NCBI GenBank assembly: GCA_018261755.1
Contig: JAGTRJ010000014.1
Span: forward strand, 62,001 to 126,000
Origin: Burkholderiaceae bacterium
Lineage (GTDB): Bacteria > Pseudomonadota > Gammaproteobacteria > Burkholderiales > Burkholderiaceae_D
Reading direction: 5' to 3'
DNA: 64,000 nucleotides
The position numbers and the translations under genes were made by a program. Each line of letters starts with the position of its first letter. The first letter of the stretch is position 1. Below, one piece after another: positions 43,666-52,552 of the stretch. Under the pieces are notes generated by a model. That model was not told where the DNA came from, made no database searches, and worked only from the letters and a program-made list of their open reading frames with translations.

Positions 43666-45333
43666 ATGGAATTTGATATCGCCATACCTTTTGCCACAAA
43701 ACTGATTCCTCACCTTTTGCCTGACACCCCCCTGGTCGAACGATTGTCTTCGCACGGGCTAACCTCAGGCAAAATCGTGGTGCCTTCCCGCCTTTTCAGT
43801 GAGCATGATCTTGAGCAGTTGGACAAGCTGGCCAAGCAAGATAAAGACTTGTCTTTGCAGTTTCAGATTATCGCCTTGAGAAATATTCTGCAGGACAATG
43901 GTGCTCAGGTGGTGGATGATCTGCTGCAATTAGTGCCGGCGATTGTGGCATACCTGTCGCGGCATGCGATTGACGGCTGGCTGTATCGTCGTAACCGGGA
44001 TGGCATCCTGTTGCCGTGGCTGGTTGATTCGATTGAATACATTGAACCCCCTGAGGGGACCGGGTTGCCATTCGTTGCCATCAGCCTGCTGGCCAATACG
44101 ATGCAGTCGGCCAATCGGCAAGAAGAGGATGCGGACAATGCTGAAATGTGGCGTTCTGGCATGACCAATGCGATTCTGTTTCGGCGTCGCGAAATGGGGC
44201 AATGGACAGTCCCGGAACTGCTGGCACGCAAAGGTTTTTTCCGGGAGTGCCCTGAATTTAAGGCCGAATACGAAGCACAGGTTGCGCGCTTTCAACGGTT
44301 TCAGCCTCAGTCGGGCAAGCAATTCTATGCGCGTAATCATGCTTTCCTGCTGAGTCCGGAAAAGCGCCTAGATGGACTTGAGTTCTATCGCTTCGAGAAA
44401 GACATTCCCGTCAAATGCATTAATGACGAGGAAATGATTAGCCGACGAATTGAAGTTAATACAGACCGTCGCGCGGGTTGTGTTCATGGTCTCGACTTCA
44501 CCCGCATTCCGTTGCATTGCTACCTCCACATGTTCCATCTGGAGCTGCATGAAAACATCTGGGTCCATGTGCAGAATCTGGAGGAGTATTCGTACCGTCC
44601 TGGTTTGCGCGACAAGCTGGTTTTGCCGCAGCAGCACCGCATTCTGATTGATATTCTGACGTCGCGCATGGACATGCTGATGGACGACATCATCGAGGGA
44701 AAATCGGGCGGCACGACCATCCTCTGCATGGGCGCTCCCGGCCTGGGCAAAACCCTTACCGCAGAAGTGTATTCTGAAGTCGTGGGTAAGCCGCTATATC
44801 GCGTACATTCCGGTCAGCTCGGCACATCTGCTGAATCGGTTGAATCTTCGCTCGCTGCAATTTTGCGCCGCGCCGCCCGCTGGGAATGCATCCTGCTGCT
44901 GGACGAGGCCGACGTTTACATCCGCAAGCGTGACAATGACATGCAGCACAATGCCATCGTTGCTGAATTTTTGCGCACGCTGGAATATTTTAACGGTTTG
45001 CTCTTCATGACGACCAACCGCATGGACGATGTCGACGATGCCATTCTTTCCCGTTGCATTGCGGTCATTCGCTATGAAATTCCCCCACGCGAAGACGCCA
45101 TCCGTCTGTGGCGTACGCTTGCCGATCAATTCCGCATCCCCATCTCCGACAGCCTCGTTCAGGAACTGGTCGAAACATTCCCGAACTCAAGTGGGCGCGA
45201 CATCAAGGAGTTGCTAAAGCTGACCAGTCGTTTCTGTGCAGGTGTCAATGAGGCTGTTTCCCTGCCTGCCTTCAAGCAGTGTGCAGCCTTCCGTGGGAAG
45301 AGCGGTTATCGGGATGGAGCACATTTGTCCTGA
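43666..45333 (+). CDS. AAA ATPase with unrecognised N-terminal domain
   Basis: The 555-residue protein has a C-terminal AAA module (about residues 320-540): Walker A MGAPGLGKTLTA near 352, Walker B ILLLDEADVYI near 412, sensor-1 region MTTNRMDDVDDAILSRC near 447 with the Arg finger, and a helical lid ending in SSGRDIKELLKL. Residues 1-300 match no family I can recall; they include a hydrophobic-rich region with MEFDIAIPFATKLIPHL at the start and WLYRRNRDGILLPWLVDS near 105. The ATG at 43666 is preferred over an upstream TTG at 43645. The lid and active site are intact, so it should be an active unfoldase or remodeller. Role unknown. Confidence 0.8.
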   Translation: MEFDIAIPFATKLIPHLLPDTPLVERLSSHGLTSGKIVVPSRLFSEHDLEQLDKLAKQDKDLSLQFQIIALRNILQDNGAQVVDDLLQLVPAIVAYLSRHAIDGWLYRRNRDGILLPWLVDSIEYIEPPEGTGLPFVAISLLANTMQSANRQEEDADNAEMWRSGMTNAILFRRREMGQWTVPELLARKGFFRECPEFKAEYEAQVARFQRFQPQSGKQFYARNHAFLLSPEKRLDGLEFYRFEKDIPVKCINDEEMISRRIEVNTDRRAGCVHGLDFTRIPLHCYLHMFHLELHENIWVHVQNLEEYSYRPGLRDKLVLPQQHRILIDILTSRMDMLMDDIIEGKSGGTTILCMGAPGLGKTLTAEVYSEVVGKPLYRVHSGQLGTSAESVESSLAAILRRAARWECILLLDEADVYIRKRDNDMQHNAIVAEFLRTLEYFNGLLFMTTNRMDDVDDAILSRCIAVIRYEIPPREDAIRLWRTLADQFRIPISDSLVQELVETFPNSSGRDIKELLKLTSRFCAGVNEAVSLPAFKQCAAFRGKSGYRDGAHLS

Positions 45334-45420
45334 AGCGGTATTGCAACAGAAGCACGTACACGAAAAGCGCGCTCGCCTTGAGCAGTGGCGATGCGCGTAA
45401 GGGATTCAAACAGCATATAT

Positions 45421-45456
45421 AAATAAAAACGGCGCCCGAAGGCGCCGTTTTTATTT
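45421..45456. terminator. Bidirectional terminator between the AAA gene and frc
   Basis: A perfect 16-bp inverted repeat (AAATAAAAACGGCGCC at 45421-45436 and its complement at 45441-45456) with CGAA loop has A-runs before and T-runs after the stem in both directions. It is a textbook convergent terminator for the AAA gene and frc. Confidence 0.9.
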
Positions 45457-45473
45457 CTGCCGAAAGACAGAGA

Positions 45474-46748
45474 TTACTTGCCGTACAGAGCGGTGGTGCC
45501 GTTAGCAACCATCGCTGCGATTTCTGCGTCGGAGTAACCCAGCGACTTCAGAACTTCTTCGCTGTGCTCGCCCAGCATCGGGGAGCGGGTGATTTCGACT
45601 TCGGACTCCGAGAACTTGATCGGGGAACCGATGGTCAGGTACTTGCCACGGACCGGGTGATCAACTTCAACGATGGTCTTGACCTTGCGCAGGGACGGAT
45701 CGTGTGCCAGTTCCTTGAAGGAGTTAACCGGACCGCAAGGAATGTCGTACTCAGCTGCCCAACGGGTAACTTCGTGCTTGTCCTTGTCTTGGAACTTGGA
45801 CTCGATGTACTTGATAACTTGGAAGAACTTGTCGCGGCGAGCTTCGAACGTGTTGTAGTTCGGATCGTCTTTCCATTCCGGCTTGTCAACCATGTCGCAA
45901 ATCTTGGCCCATGCGGAAGCTTGAACCGTGAAGTACACGTAGTTGTTGGTGTCGTCCGGCGAGGTCGGCTTACATTTCAGAACCCAGCCCGGCTGACCGC
46001 CGCCGCCTGCGTTACCGCCGCGCGGGGTGGAATCGCCCAGCGGCAATTTCAGTTCGTTGTGCGGATATTCGTCCAGCTTGCCGGTGCGTTCCAGACGTTG
46101 CTGATCGCGCAGCTTGACGCGGCACAGGTTCAGCACGGAGTCTTGCATTGCAACGTTAACCTTCTGGCCACGGCCAGTGCGGTTCTTGTATTGCAGTGCT
46201 GCCAGAATACCGATACACAGGTGCATACCGGAGTTGGAGTCACCCAGAGCTGCGCCGGAAACCGTCGGCGGGCCGTCCCAGAAACCGGTGGTGGAAGCTG
46301 CACCGCCGGTGCACTGTGCCACGTTTTCGTATACTTTGAACGACTCGTTGGCGTGGCCTTCAGCATAGCCCTTGACCGAAGCCAGGACGATGCCAGGATT
46401 GATCTTCTGGATGTTTTCCCAGGAGAAGCCCATGCGGTCCAGAGCGCCCGGCGCGAAGTTTTCGACCATCACGTCGCTTTGCTTGATCAGGCGGGTCAGG
46501 ATGTCCTTGCCTTCAGCGGTACGTGCGTTCAGGCACATCGCGCGCTTGTTGCCGTTGAACATTGTGAAGTACAGCGAGTCTGCACCTTCGACGTCACGCA
46601 GCCAGTCGCGGGTGGCGTCGCCGGAACCCGGCATTTCGCACTTGATAACGTCTGCACCCAATTGGCCCAGCAGCTGGGTACATGCAGGACCAGCTTGCAC
46701 GTGCGTGAAGTCCAGCACTTTGATACCTTCTAATGCTTTAGTCGACAT
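45474..46748 (-). CDS. frc: Formyl-CoA:oxalate CoA-transferase
   Basis: Frc transfers CoA from formyl-CoA to oxalate, giving oxalyl-CoA and formate; it is the first step of oxalate breakdown in Oxalobacter and runs in the cytoplasm with oxalyl-CoA decarboxylase. The 424-residue class III CoA-transferase has [10 protein letters not shown] near residue 15 (Gln17 region), the catalytic Asp in [12 protein letters not shown] near 170 and the [12 protein letters not shown] glycine loop near 245. Compared with the O. formigenes enzyme as I recall it, a stretch before this loop is shorter. The start is ATG 46748 with AAGGAA upstream. The oxc decarboxylase gene is not in this window. Confidence 0.95.
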   Translation of the reverse strand: MSTKALEGIKVLDFTHVQAGPACTQLLGQLGADVIKCEMPGSGDATRDWLRDVEGADSLYFTMFNGNKRAMCLNARTAEGKDILTRLIKQSDVMVENFAPGALDRMGFSWENIQKINPGIVLASVKGYAEGHANESFKVYENVAQCTGGAASTTGFWDGPPTVSGAALGDSNSGMHLCIGILAALQYKNRTGRGQKVNVAMQDSVLNLCRVKLRDQQRLERTGKLDEYPHNELKLPLGDSTPRGGNAGGGGQPGWVLKCKPTSPDDTNNYVYFTVQASAWAKICDMVDKPEWKDDPNYNTFEARRDKFFQVIKYIESKFQDKDKHEVTRWAAEYDIPCGPVNSFKELAHDPSLRKVKTIVEVDHPVRGKYLTIGSPIKFSESEVEITRSPMLGEHSEEVLKSLGYSDAEIAAMVANGTTALYGK

Positions 46749-46974
46749 AATCTCAAAATTCCTTTTGATTTAGTTGTTCCTGTAACAGACCACAAGGGTT
46801 CTGCCCAGCTGGTAAAAATCGCCTTGGTAAAGCGAGTTGGTTTATAGCTTTCAAGCCCCTAAAACCCCATTTATTCAATGGAATAGGGCCAGTCTGCTTA
46901 GAAGCACCTGGCATTTTACCCAATACCTGATATTTATCAATAGCGTGTCAACCCGAATAGTGAATTAAAACGAA

Positions 46975-47025
46975 GGTAGAAATGACTGCCGAGGCCGCTT
47001 TTTTGGCGGGGTAGTCATTCCTACC
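46975..47025. other. Long imperfect inverted repeat, structured element
   Basis: GGTAG (46975-46979) and AATGACT (46981-46987) on the left match AGTCATT (47013-47019) and CTACC (47021-47025) on the right with a single A/C mismatch, a 12-of-13 stem around a loop of 25 bases. No T-run follows on either strand, so it is not a typical terminator. It could be an operator for a dimeric regulator, an RNA structure or an insertion-sequence end. Confidence 0.65.
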
Positions 47026-47241
47026 AGAAGTGAGGAGGTAATTACGTTAGGCGTGCAGCGAACTTGTCACGATGTGTATTGTTATATCTCCTTGGTCATT
47101 GAAGGCGGTGTACGGTGCTTTGCTTGGTATTCACTATCCAAGAAACATGCCTGCCGGTTCTGTTTTGGAAAACACAAAATAATCAAAGAGTTGCGATGTG
47201 GTGATTATTTATTTGAACATGATTGCCGCCATTTTGTGCTG

Positions 47242-47285
47242 TTTGGCGGTATTGTGGCAGTATTTGGCGGTGTTTGGCAGTGTTC
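47242..47285 (+). repeat. Four tandem 10-bp repeats upstream of the YeeE/YedE pair
   Basis: GGC(G/A)GT(A/G)TT occurs four times with a period of 10-11 bp, starting at 47245. Within them a GG at 47245-47246 and GC at 47257-47258 have the 10-bp spacing of sigma-54 -24/-12 elements, though the flanking bases are poor matches. The array sits about 125-165 bp upstream of the first YeeE/YedE gene and could be a binding array for its regulator. Confidence 0.6.
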
Positions 47286-47354
47286 GGGGCTGCCGTCTAT
47301 AAACTATGCTCAAGCGTAGGGGTTTTATTGTGCAGTCTTTACTTTTCGTGGGTC

Positions 47355-47382
47355 TTTTGTACAATTAAGAAAAATATATAAT
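47355..47382 (+). promoter_or_regulatory. Sigma-70-like promoter of the YeeE/YedE pair
   Basis: A perfect -10 TATAAT at 47377-47382 has TTTTGT at 47355-47360 as the likely -35, spacing 16 bp. It lies 25 bp upstream of ATG 47408, and the leader has a GGAGGG ribosome-binding site. Confidence 0.6.
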
Positions 47383-47407
47383 GTTTGCTTAATCGAACGG
47401 AGGGCGC

Positions 47408-47947
47408 ATGAAACTCAGGACTAAAGACGGGGGCTGGAATCCTTACGTTGCTGGTGGTCTGCTGGGTGTGCTGGCGGTATTGTCGGCTTATGCCACTACC
47501 ATCTGGCTAGGCAAAACCAGTTATCTGGGTGCATCAACCACATTCGTGCGGGTTGCTGGCTTTATAGAAAAACTATTTTCGACCACTCATGTGGCAGCAA
47601 ATGCTTATTTCATCAAGGAAAAAATCGCGGTCGACTGGCAGTTCATGCTGCTGATCGGCATTTTTATTGGTGCGCTAATTTCTTCACTGACAGACAAAAG
47701 TTTCAAGCTGGAAAGTGTACCGCCTGCATGGGTTGAGCGCTTTGGCCCTTCAGTTGCGCGCAGGGCAATCGCGGCCGTCCTTGGCGGTGCCATTGCGATG
47801 ATAGGTGCGCGCATGGCAGATGGATGTCCTAGCGGTCATGGTTTGAGTGGTTCGATGCAGATGTCGGTCAGTGCGTTTGTTGCGCTGGCGATGTTCTTTG
47901 GCGTTGGCATTCTTGTGGCTAACCTTGTTTACCGGAGGAAATCATGA
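47408..47947 (+). CDS. YeeE/YedE-family half-transporter, first subunit
   Basis: The 179-residue membrane protein has about four hydrophobic helices (residues 12-32, 75-95, 115-135, 150-173) and the motif ADGCPSGHGLSG near 139-150, in which the Cys is the conserved thiol of the YeeE/YedE (TsuA) sulfur-transport family. In TsuA one long protein carries two such Cys-bearing halves and takes up thiosulfate; here two separate genes each hold one half. The stop overlaps the next ATG (ATGA), so the halves are coupled. Substrate is inferred as thiosulfate or another reduced sulfur compound. Confidence 0.82.
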   Translation: MKLRTKDGGWNPYVAGGLLGVLAVLSAYATTIWLGKTSYLGASTTFVRVAGFIEKLFSTTHVAANAYFIKEKIAVDWQFMLLIGIFIGALISSLTDKSFKLESVPPAWVERFGPSVARRAIAAVLGGAIAMIGARMADGCPSGHGLSGSMQMSVSAFVALAMFFGVGILVANLVYRRKS

Positions 47948-48474
47948 GTACAGCACAGTGGTTGGGGTTGATTGCCGGCATCGCATTCGGATTTCTGTTG
48001 CAAAAGGGACGTGCCTTGCGTTTTGATAAACAGATTGGGGCGATGCTGCTGAAAGACATGACCATCGTGAAGTTCATGCTGTCGGCGATTCTGGTGGGCA
48101 TGGTTGGCATTGTCGCGTTATCCAGCGCAGGCGTCATACAGCTTGGACACAAACCGATGAACGTCGGCGCCGTGGTGGTAGGGGGCGCACTGTTTGGTGG
48201 CGGCTGGGCCATCATGGGATTCTGCCCCGGCACGTCGGTGGGGGCTCTCGCAGAAGGCCGCTGGCATGCAATTTTTGCGATTGCTGGGATGATTGCCGGA
48301 GCCGCGATTTACGCCGAACTGTATCCGTTCTTCAAATCGACCGTGCTGGCCTGGGCCGACTACGGCAAGATCGGTTTACCCGATGTGCTGGGCGTTCCCC
48401 CCTGGGCTATCGTGGCTGCATTCTGGTTGGTCTGCATCCCGCTGTTTGTCTGGTTTGAGCGCAAGGGGCTGTAA
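47944..48474 (+). CDS. YeeE/YedE-family half-transporter, second subunit
   Basis: The 176-residue partner of the preceding gene has four hydrophobic segments (residues 5-20, 40-65, 75-100, 150-168) and the conserved motif IMGFCPGTSVGALAEG near 95-110, with the second sulfur-handling Cys. It begins inside the stop codon of its neighbour. The two proteins probably assemble in the inner membrane as one pore. The next gene, a sigma-54 activator, is on the same strand 178 bp away and might regulate the pair. Confidence 0.82.
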   Translation: MSTAQWLGLIAGIAFGFLLQKGRALRFDKQIGAMLLKDMTIVKFMLSAILVGMVGIVALSSAGVIQLGHKPMNVGAVVVGGALFGGGWAIMGFCPGTSVGALAEGRWHAIFAIAGMIAGAAIYAELYPFFKSTVLAWADYGKIGLPDVLGVPPWAIVAAFWLVCIPLFVWFERKGL

Positions 48475-48652
48475 CGAAAGGACGGGGCGGTTGGGCGGAC
48501 ATGCAGGACGCTATCGCATGACTGACGATGAATGGATGGCGGGGGTATTTCGATTCCATTTGGCAGAGTTGGAGTACTGAACCCGCCGAGGCTAAGCATG
48601 CAGTTGGTTTCTCGTATGGTAGTCGTGGCACCAATGGCGGTACAATCGCGAA

Positions 48653-49924
48653 ATGGATCAATTTACCGAACTTGCCTGTTTTCTCGAAGCACAGGCCGAT
48701 CCGCATCTATTGTTTGACCGCCAGTATCGCATTCTGGCGGCGAATGCTGCTTTCCGCGCATATGCGCACACTGACGCGTCCGTGATCGGGCGCACATGTT
48801 ATGAAGTGTCGCACCATTACGCGGCGCCTTGCGATCAGTCTGGCGAAACTTGCCCGCTGGCGCGCAGCATCATATCCGGCCGGCAGGAATCCGACGTACA
48901 TTTGCATCACACGCCGCATGGTGAAGAATATGTCAGCATCGAACTGACGCCAATCCGCAACCGTCAAGGAGAGGTCGTTTGCTTTGTCGAGCGAATGAAG
49001 CCCGTCAGTGAAACCAAGGCGTTCAATGACGAGCAGGGGTTGGTCGGCCGGGCGGAAGCGTTCAAGAAAATGCAGGCAATGGCAACCAGAGTGGCGCCAT
49101 CCGATGCCGTGGTGCTGCTGCTGGGCGAGTCAGGCACCGGCAAGGAACTGGTGGCACAGGCGATCCATCAGGCCAGCCGTCGTGCCGCAGAGCCATTTAT
49201 TGTCGTCGATTGCTCCGGCATTCCCGAAACACTGTTCGAGAGCGAATTGTTCGGGCATGAGCGCGGGGCATTTACTGGAGCCGTAGCGCGCAAACATGGG
49301 CTGGTCGAAGCCGCGGCCGGCGGTACATTGTTTCTTGATGAGGTTGGCGAAATACCGCTGGCGATGCAGGTCAAGCTGTTGCGTCTGCTCGAAACCGGCA
49401 CATTCCGCCGCGTCGGCTCGACCGAACTGCAATACGCGAACATTCGCGTGATTTCAGCCACGCATCGTGATTTGCTGCAGATGGTCAAGGCGGGCAGTTT
49501 CCGCGCAGACTTGTATTATCGCTTGAATATTTTCCCAATTCATGTGCCTGCGTTGCGCGAACGCATTGGTGATGTGCCCATGCTGGCAAAAACACTGCTG
49601 GCGCGCGTTGCCCCTGAACGCCAGCTGTCGCTTTCCCCACCAGCGCTGCAACAATTGCTGGGCTATTCGTTTCCGGGGAATGTGCGTGAGTTGCGCAACA
49701 TGCTTGAGCGTGCAGCGCTGTTGTGCGATGGCGAACGCATCATGCCGGAGCATTTGCCGCAGCCTGAAACCGCCGTGCAGGATTCGGCGGTTGAGGCGGC
49801 GGATATTGATGACGTGATGCTGCGACAGTGGTTGGCAGATTTTCGCGGCAGTCGGCGGGAATTGGCGCGTGCGCTTGGGATGAGCGAGCGCACGCTGTAT
49901 CGCCGCATCAAGCAACTGGGGTAA
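48653..49924 (+). CDS. PAS-domain sigma-54-dependent transcriptional activator
   Basis: The 423-residue protein has a PAS domain (about residues 1-120) with a Cys-rich stretch [17 protein letters not shown] near 64-80 that could hold a metal, iron-sulfur or redox centre, then a sigma-54 AAA+ domain with Walker [10 protein letters not shown] near 158-166 and GAFTGA near 205, and a Fis-like helix-turn-helix at the C terminus (about 395-420). It has no receiver domain, so it should sense a signal directly through the PAS domain. Its location downstream of the YeeE/YedE pair suggests a redox- or sulfur-responsive activator; targets are inferred. The ribosome-binding site is weak. Confidence 0.88.
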   Translation: MDQFTELACFLEAQADPHLLFDRQYRILAANAAFRAYAHTDASVIGRTCYEVSHHYAAPCDQSGETCPLARSIISGRQESDVHLHHTPHGEEYVSIELTPIRNRQGEVVCFVERMKPVSETKAFNDEQGLVGRAEAFKKMQAMATRVAPSDAVVLLLGESGTGKELVAQAIHQASRRAAEPFIVVDCSGIPETLFESELFGHERGAFTGAVARKHGLVEAAAGGTLFLDEVGEIPLAMQVKLLRLLETGTFRRVGSTELQYANIRVISATHRDLLQMVKAGSFRADLYYRLNIFPIHVPALRERIGDVPMLAKTLLARVAPERQLSLSPPALQQLLGYSFPGNVRELRNMLERAALLCDGERIMPEHLPQPETAVQDSAVEAADIDDVMLRQWLADFRGSRRELARALGMSERTLYRRIKQLG

Positions 49925-49972
49925 TGCCTTCGGACAGCGCGAATATGCTAGCGAGTGGTGCTGTCCCAATCA

Positions 49973-50956
49973 CTATTGCAAATGGTTTTCTGCCGCTGCC
50001 TCAGCCGTTTGAAGGCTGGCAAGTGCGAGTGCGCAGTTAATGTCGCCTGCTTCGGCGCCTTGTCCATACCAGAATGCCGCCTGAGCAAGATCGCGTTCGA
50101 CCCCGTGCCCGTCGCGATAGAGGCTGCCAAGCCACAGATGGGCGGTTACAAAGCCATGCGAGAGCGCGGAAGCGAACAGCTTCATGCCGCTTTCGTAATC
50201 CTGTTTGCCGCGGCTGCCGCTGATCAGATGATGTCCGAGGATGGCCATTGAGCGCGCATCGCCTTTTTGCGCCACGCGCAGCAGCCACTCATGCCCCATT
50301 TCTACATCTTGCGGCACATGAACGCCAGCAAAAAACAGGTCGGACAAGTGATTGCCTGCATTCAGGTAACCGGCATCGAACGCATGTTCCAATTTTTGCA
50401 GGCCGGTGACGATGTCGCGCGAACAGCCTTCGCCGGTGACTAGCATCACGCCAACTGACGCCAGGGCGACCACCATGCCGTTTTCCGCGCCGGCAGACAG
50501 CAGTCTGAAAGCTTTTTCCTTGTCTGCCGCGACACCATCGCCAGACTGGTACAGCCAGCCGAGATTGCAGCTTGCGCGGATGTCGCCTCGATCTGTTGCT
50601 TGTTGATACCAGCCGATCGCAGCAGACAAATCTCGTTCCGTGGCGATACCGAAGGCATAAACTTTCCCCATATGAAACATGGCGGTCGCATTGCCGTTTT
50701 GCGCCAATGTGCGGATGCGCTCGATAGCCTGTGGATAGTGAATCGGGGATGGATCGGCATCATTGCCTGTCGCGGCAGTGCGCGACTGCGCTTCAGCGCG
50801 GTGTTTCGCATGTGACAGATTGTGAACCAGATAGCAGACGAAATCGCCCATCGACGGGCTGGCTGCGATTTCAGACCAGATGATGTCGTCGATTTCACTG
50901 TCGTCGTAGTCGTACTCCCAAGTGCGTTCGTTCAGGATTTTCTGGATATTAAGCAT
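49973..50956 (-). CDS. Sel1-repeat protein
   Basis: The 327-residue protein has an acidic N-terminal part (ERTWEYDYDDSEIDDIIWSEI) and then about six Sel1-like repeats (residues 80-320), such as NATAMFHMGKVYAFGIATERDLSAAIGWYQQATDRG near 90-125 and TAHLWLGSLYRDGHGVERDLAQAAFWYGQGAEAG near 265-300. Sel1 repeats form helical solenoids that mediate protein-protein contacts. No signal peptide is visible. It lies between the sigma-54 activator (convergent, with 48 bp) and the terminator of the OFA transporter. Partner unknown. Confidence 0.85.
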   Translation of the reverse strand: MLNIQKILNERTWEYDYDDSEIDDIIWSEIAASPSMGDFVCYLVHNLSHAKHRAEAQSRTAATGNDADPSPIHYPQAIERIRTLAQNGNATAMFHMGKVYAFGIATERDLSAAIGWYQQATDRGDIRASCNLGWLYQSGDGVAADKEKAFRLLSAGAENGMVVALASVGVMLVTGEGCSRDIVTGLQKLEHAFDAGYLNAGNHLSDLFFAGVHVPQDVEMGHEWLLRVAQKGDARSMAILGHHLISGSRGKQDYESGMKLFASALSHGFVTAHLWLGSLYRDGHGVERDLAQAAFWYGQGAEAGDINCALALASLQTAEAAAENHLQ

Positions 50957-50991
50957 GGAATGGCAGATTCGTTATGCGGGTCTTCATAAAA

Positions 50992-51019
50992 AAAACAGCG
51001 GCCCGAAGGCCGCTGTTTT
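50992..51019 (-). terminator. Intrinsic terminator of the OFA transporter gene
   Basis: AAAACAGCGGCC (50992-51003) and GGCCGCTGTTTT (51008-51019) form a perfect stem with loop CGAA. Read on the minus strand it is followed by a T-run of eight. It begins 24 bp after the transporter stop codon. Confidence 0.9.
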
Positions 51020-51042
51020 CATGCTACATGCAGTTTAGGTGA

Positions 51043-52326
51043 TTAGGCTTTTGCTGCAGCTGCTGCCATTTCATCGACCTTCTTGTTGTTTTCTTCGATG
51101 AAACGTTTACGCCACGGTTTCAGAACGAAGAACGACAGGAAGGAGCAGGTGAAGGCGATACATGCGGACAGGATGAAGGTACGATCCCAGTTGCCGCCTG
51201 CGGACAGTGCTGCTGCGAACGGAACCAGCAGCGAGGACGTGCCTTTTGCGGTGTACAGGGTACCTGCATTACCTGCAGCGTTCTTCACGCCAAAGGTGTC
51301 TGCGCACATGGACGGGAACAGCGAGAAGATCTCACCCCAGAACGCGAACGTCAGAGCAGCGAAGAGCATGAAGCCCATCGGTGTACGACCCCAGAAGACC
51401 AGACCCAGCAGGGACAGGCCTTCGCAACCGAACACGATCAGCATCGTGTTTTCACGGCCGATACGGTCAGAGATGAAGCCGCACAGCGGACGGGTTGCAC
51501 CGTTGGCGATGTTGTCGATCGACATTGCCATCGTCAACAGCGGCAGGGTTACGCCCAGAACCGTGACCGGGATTTTCGCCAGACCGTAGTCGCGAGAAAC
51601 CGGGCCGAACGATGCCGTTGCCATGATACCGCCGGATGCCACACCCACGAAGCAGACGTAGATCAGCCAGAAAATTGGCTCACGAATGATTTGCGTCGGC
51701 GTGAAGTCCATCTTGCTCGAAATAACGCGAGCAACCGGCTTGATGTGCGGCGGCAGTTTTGCTTTCGGCATGAAGAAGCCAACGATGGCGATCACGATGC
51801 CCTGGCCGATACCGAAGGTGAAGAACGCGGACTGGTAGCCAGAGGAGTTGATCATGTTAGCGACCGGGATAACGGTAAATGCCGCGCCAGCACCGAAGCC
51901 TGCTGCCGTTGCACCTGCCGCGAGACCGCGCTTGTCCGGGAACCATTTAACAGCGTTACCCACAGCGGTACCATAAACAGCGCCAGCGCCCATACCGGAA
52001 ACGACTGCTGCTGCGTACAGGAAGGTGAGGGAGTCAGCCCAGGAGTTCATCATCCAGCCGAGAGCTGCCAGAACAGCGCCGCCGATAATGGTCGGCCCAG
52101 GACCGAATTTGTCTGCGCACCAACCTTCAACCGGAACCAGCCAGGTTTCGAAGAAAATGAAGATGGTGAATGCAAGCTGAACCGAGGTACGCGACCAGCC
52201 CCACTTGTCTTGAATTGGCTGCACGAACAGCGTCCAGCCATACTGCAGGTTTGCTACCGTTGCCATACAGATGATACCAAGTACCAGCTGTACCCATCGG
52301 TTTGCATACTTCTCCTCTGTAGCCAT
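51043..52326 (-). CDS. OFA-family MFS transporter, oxalate/formate antiporter-like
   Basis: The 427-residue protein has twelve hydrophobic helices and the OFA subfamily features: NLQYGWTLFVQPI near residue 26, WFPDKRGLAAG near 128, and the substrate-contacting Arg and Lys of O. formigenes OxlT, here R279 in NGATRPLCGF and K361 in TAKGTSSLL. OxlT exchanges external oxalate2- for internal formate and drives proton-motive energy. Sequence identity with OxlT looks moderate, so this is a paralogue and could use another carboxylate. ATG 52326 has AAGGAGAG 8 bases upstream; the longer frame from 52467 adds a Cys-rich non-conserved leader. It ends at a strong terminator. Confidence 0.88.
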   Translation of the reverse strand: MATEEKYANRWVQLVLGIICMATVANLQYGWTLFVQPIQDKWGWSRTSVQLAFTIFIFFETWLVPVEGWCADKFGPGPTIIGGAVLAALGWMMNSWADSLTFLYAAAVVSGMGAGAVYGTAVGNAVKWFPDKRGLAAGATAAGFGAGAAFTVIPVANMINSSGYQSAFFTFGIGQGIVIAIVGFFMPKAKLPPHIKPVARVISSKMDFTPTQIIREPIFWLIYVCFVGVASGGIMATASFGPVSRDYGLAKIPVTVLGVTLPLLTMAMSIDNIANGATRPLCGFISDRIGRENTMLIVFGCEGLSLLGLVFWGRTPMGFMLFAALTFAFWGEIFSLFPSMCADTFGVKNAAGNAGTLYTAKGTSSLLVPFAAALSAGGNWDRTFILSACIAFTCSFLSFFVLKPWRKRFIEENNKKVDEMAAAAAKA

Positions 52327-52552
52327 ATGTCTACTCTCCTTAAGTGTGTTTGAAACAACTACCACGGAAATATGCTTCTCCGTTTTTTTGCCTGACTTCG
52401 CACCAAAAAACTGCCGCGCATTTAGCAAACATCCACTACAAACACATGACAGCTTTAGGGATTGCATCTCAATTGTGCGAGAACATTATTACCCGCACCA
52501 TGACCACGGTCAAGATTAAGGTTATTTGTTTTTATCTTTCTGTTTGCGCTTT

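Larger units (their letters stand above)
46749..47407. other. AT-rich regulatory spacer between frc and the YeeE/YedE pair
   Basis: These 659 bases between divergent genes carry no ORF I trust. They hold a long inverted repeat at 46975-47025, four 10-bp direct repeats at 47242-47285 and a probable promoter at 47355-47382 (all listed separately). The frc promoter, read leftward, must lie near 46800-46900. The low G+C content compared with flanking genes suggests regulatory DNA or transferred sequence. Confidence 0.55.

Noticed and set aside
47242-47285. CRISPR array
   Set aside because: Only four very short repeats of about 10 bp with no spacers of the right length; they are direct repeats in a promoter region.
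48536-48620. A GGGGGTAT box at 48541-48548 that resembles the first box of the dispersed element
   Set aside because: No ATAC box is found 51 bp later and no GTAT box 63 bp later, so the geometry that defines the six copies is missing.
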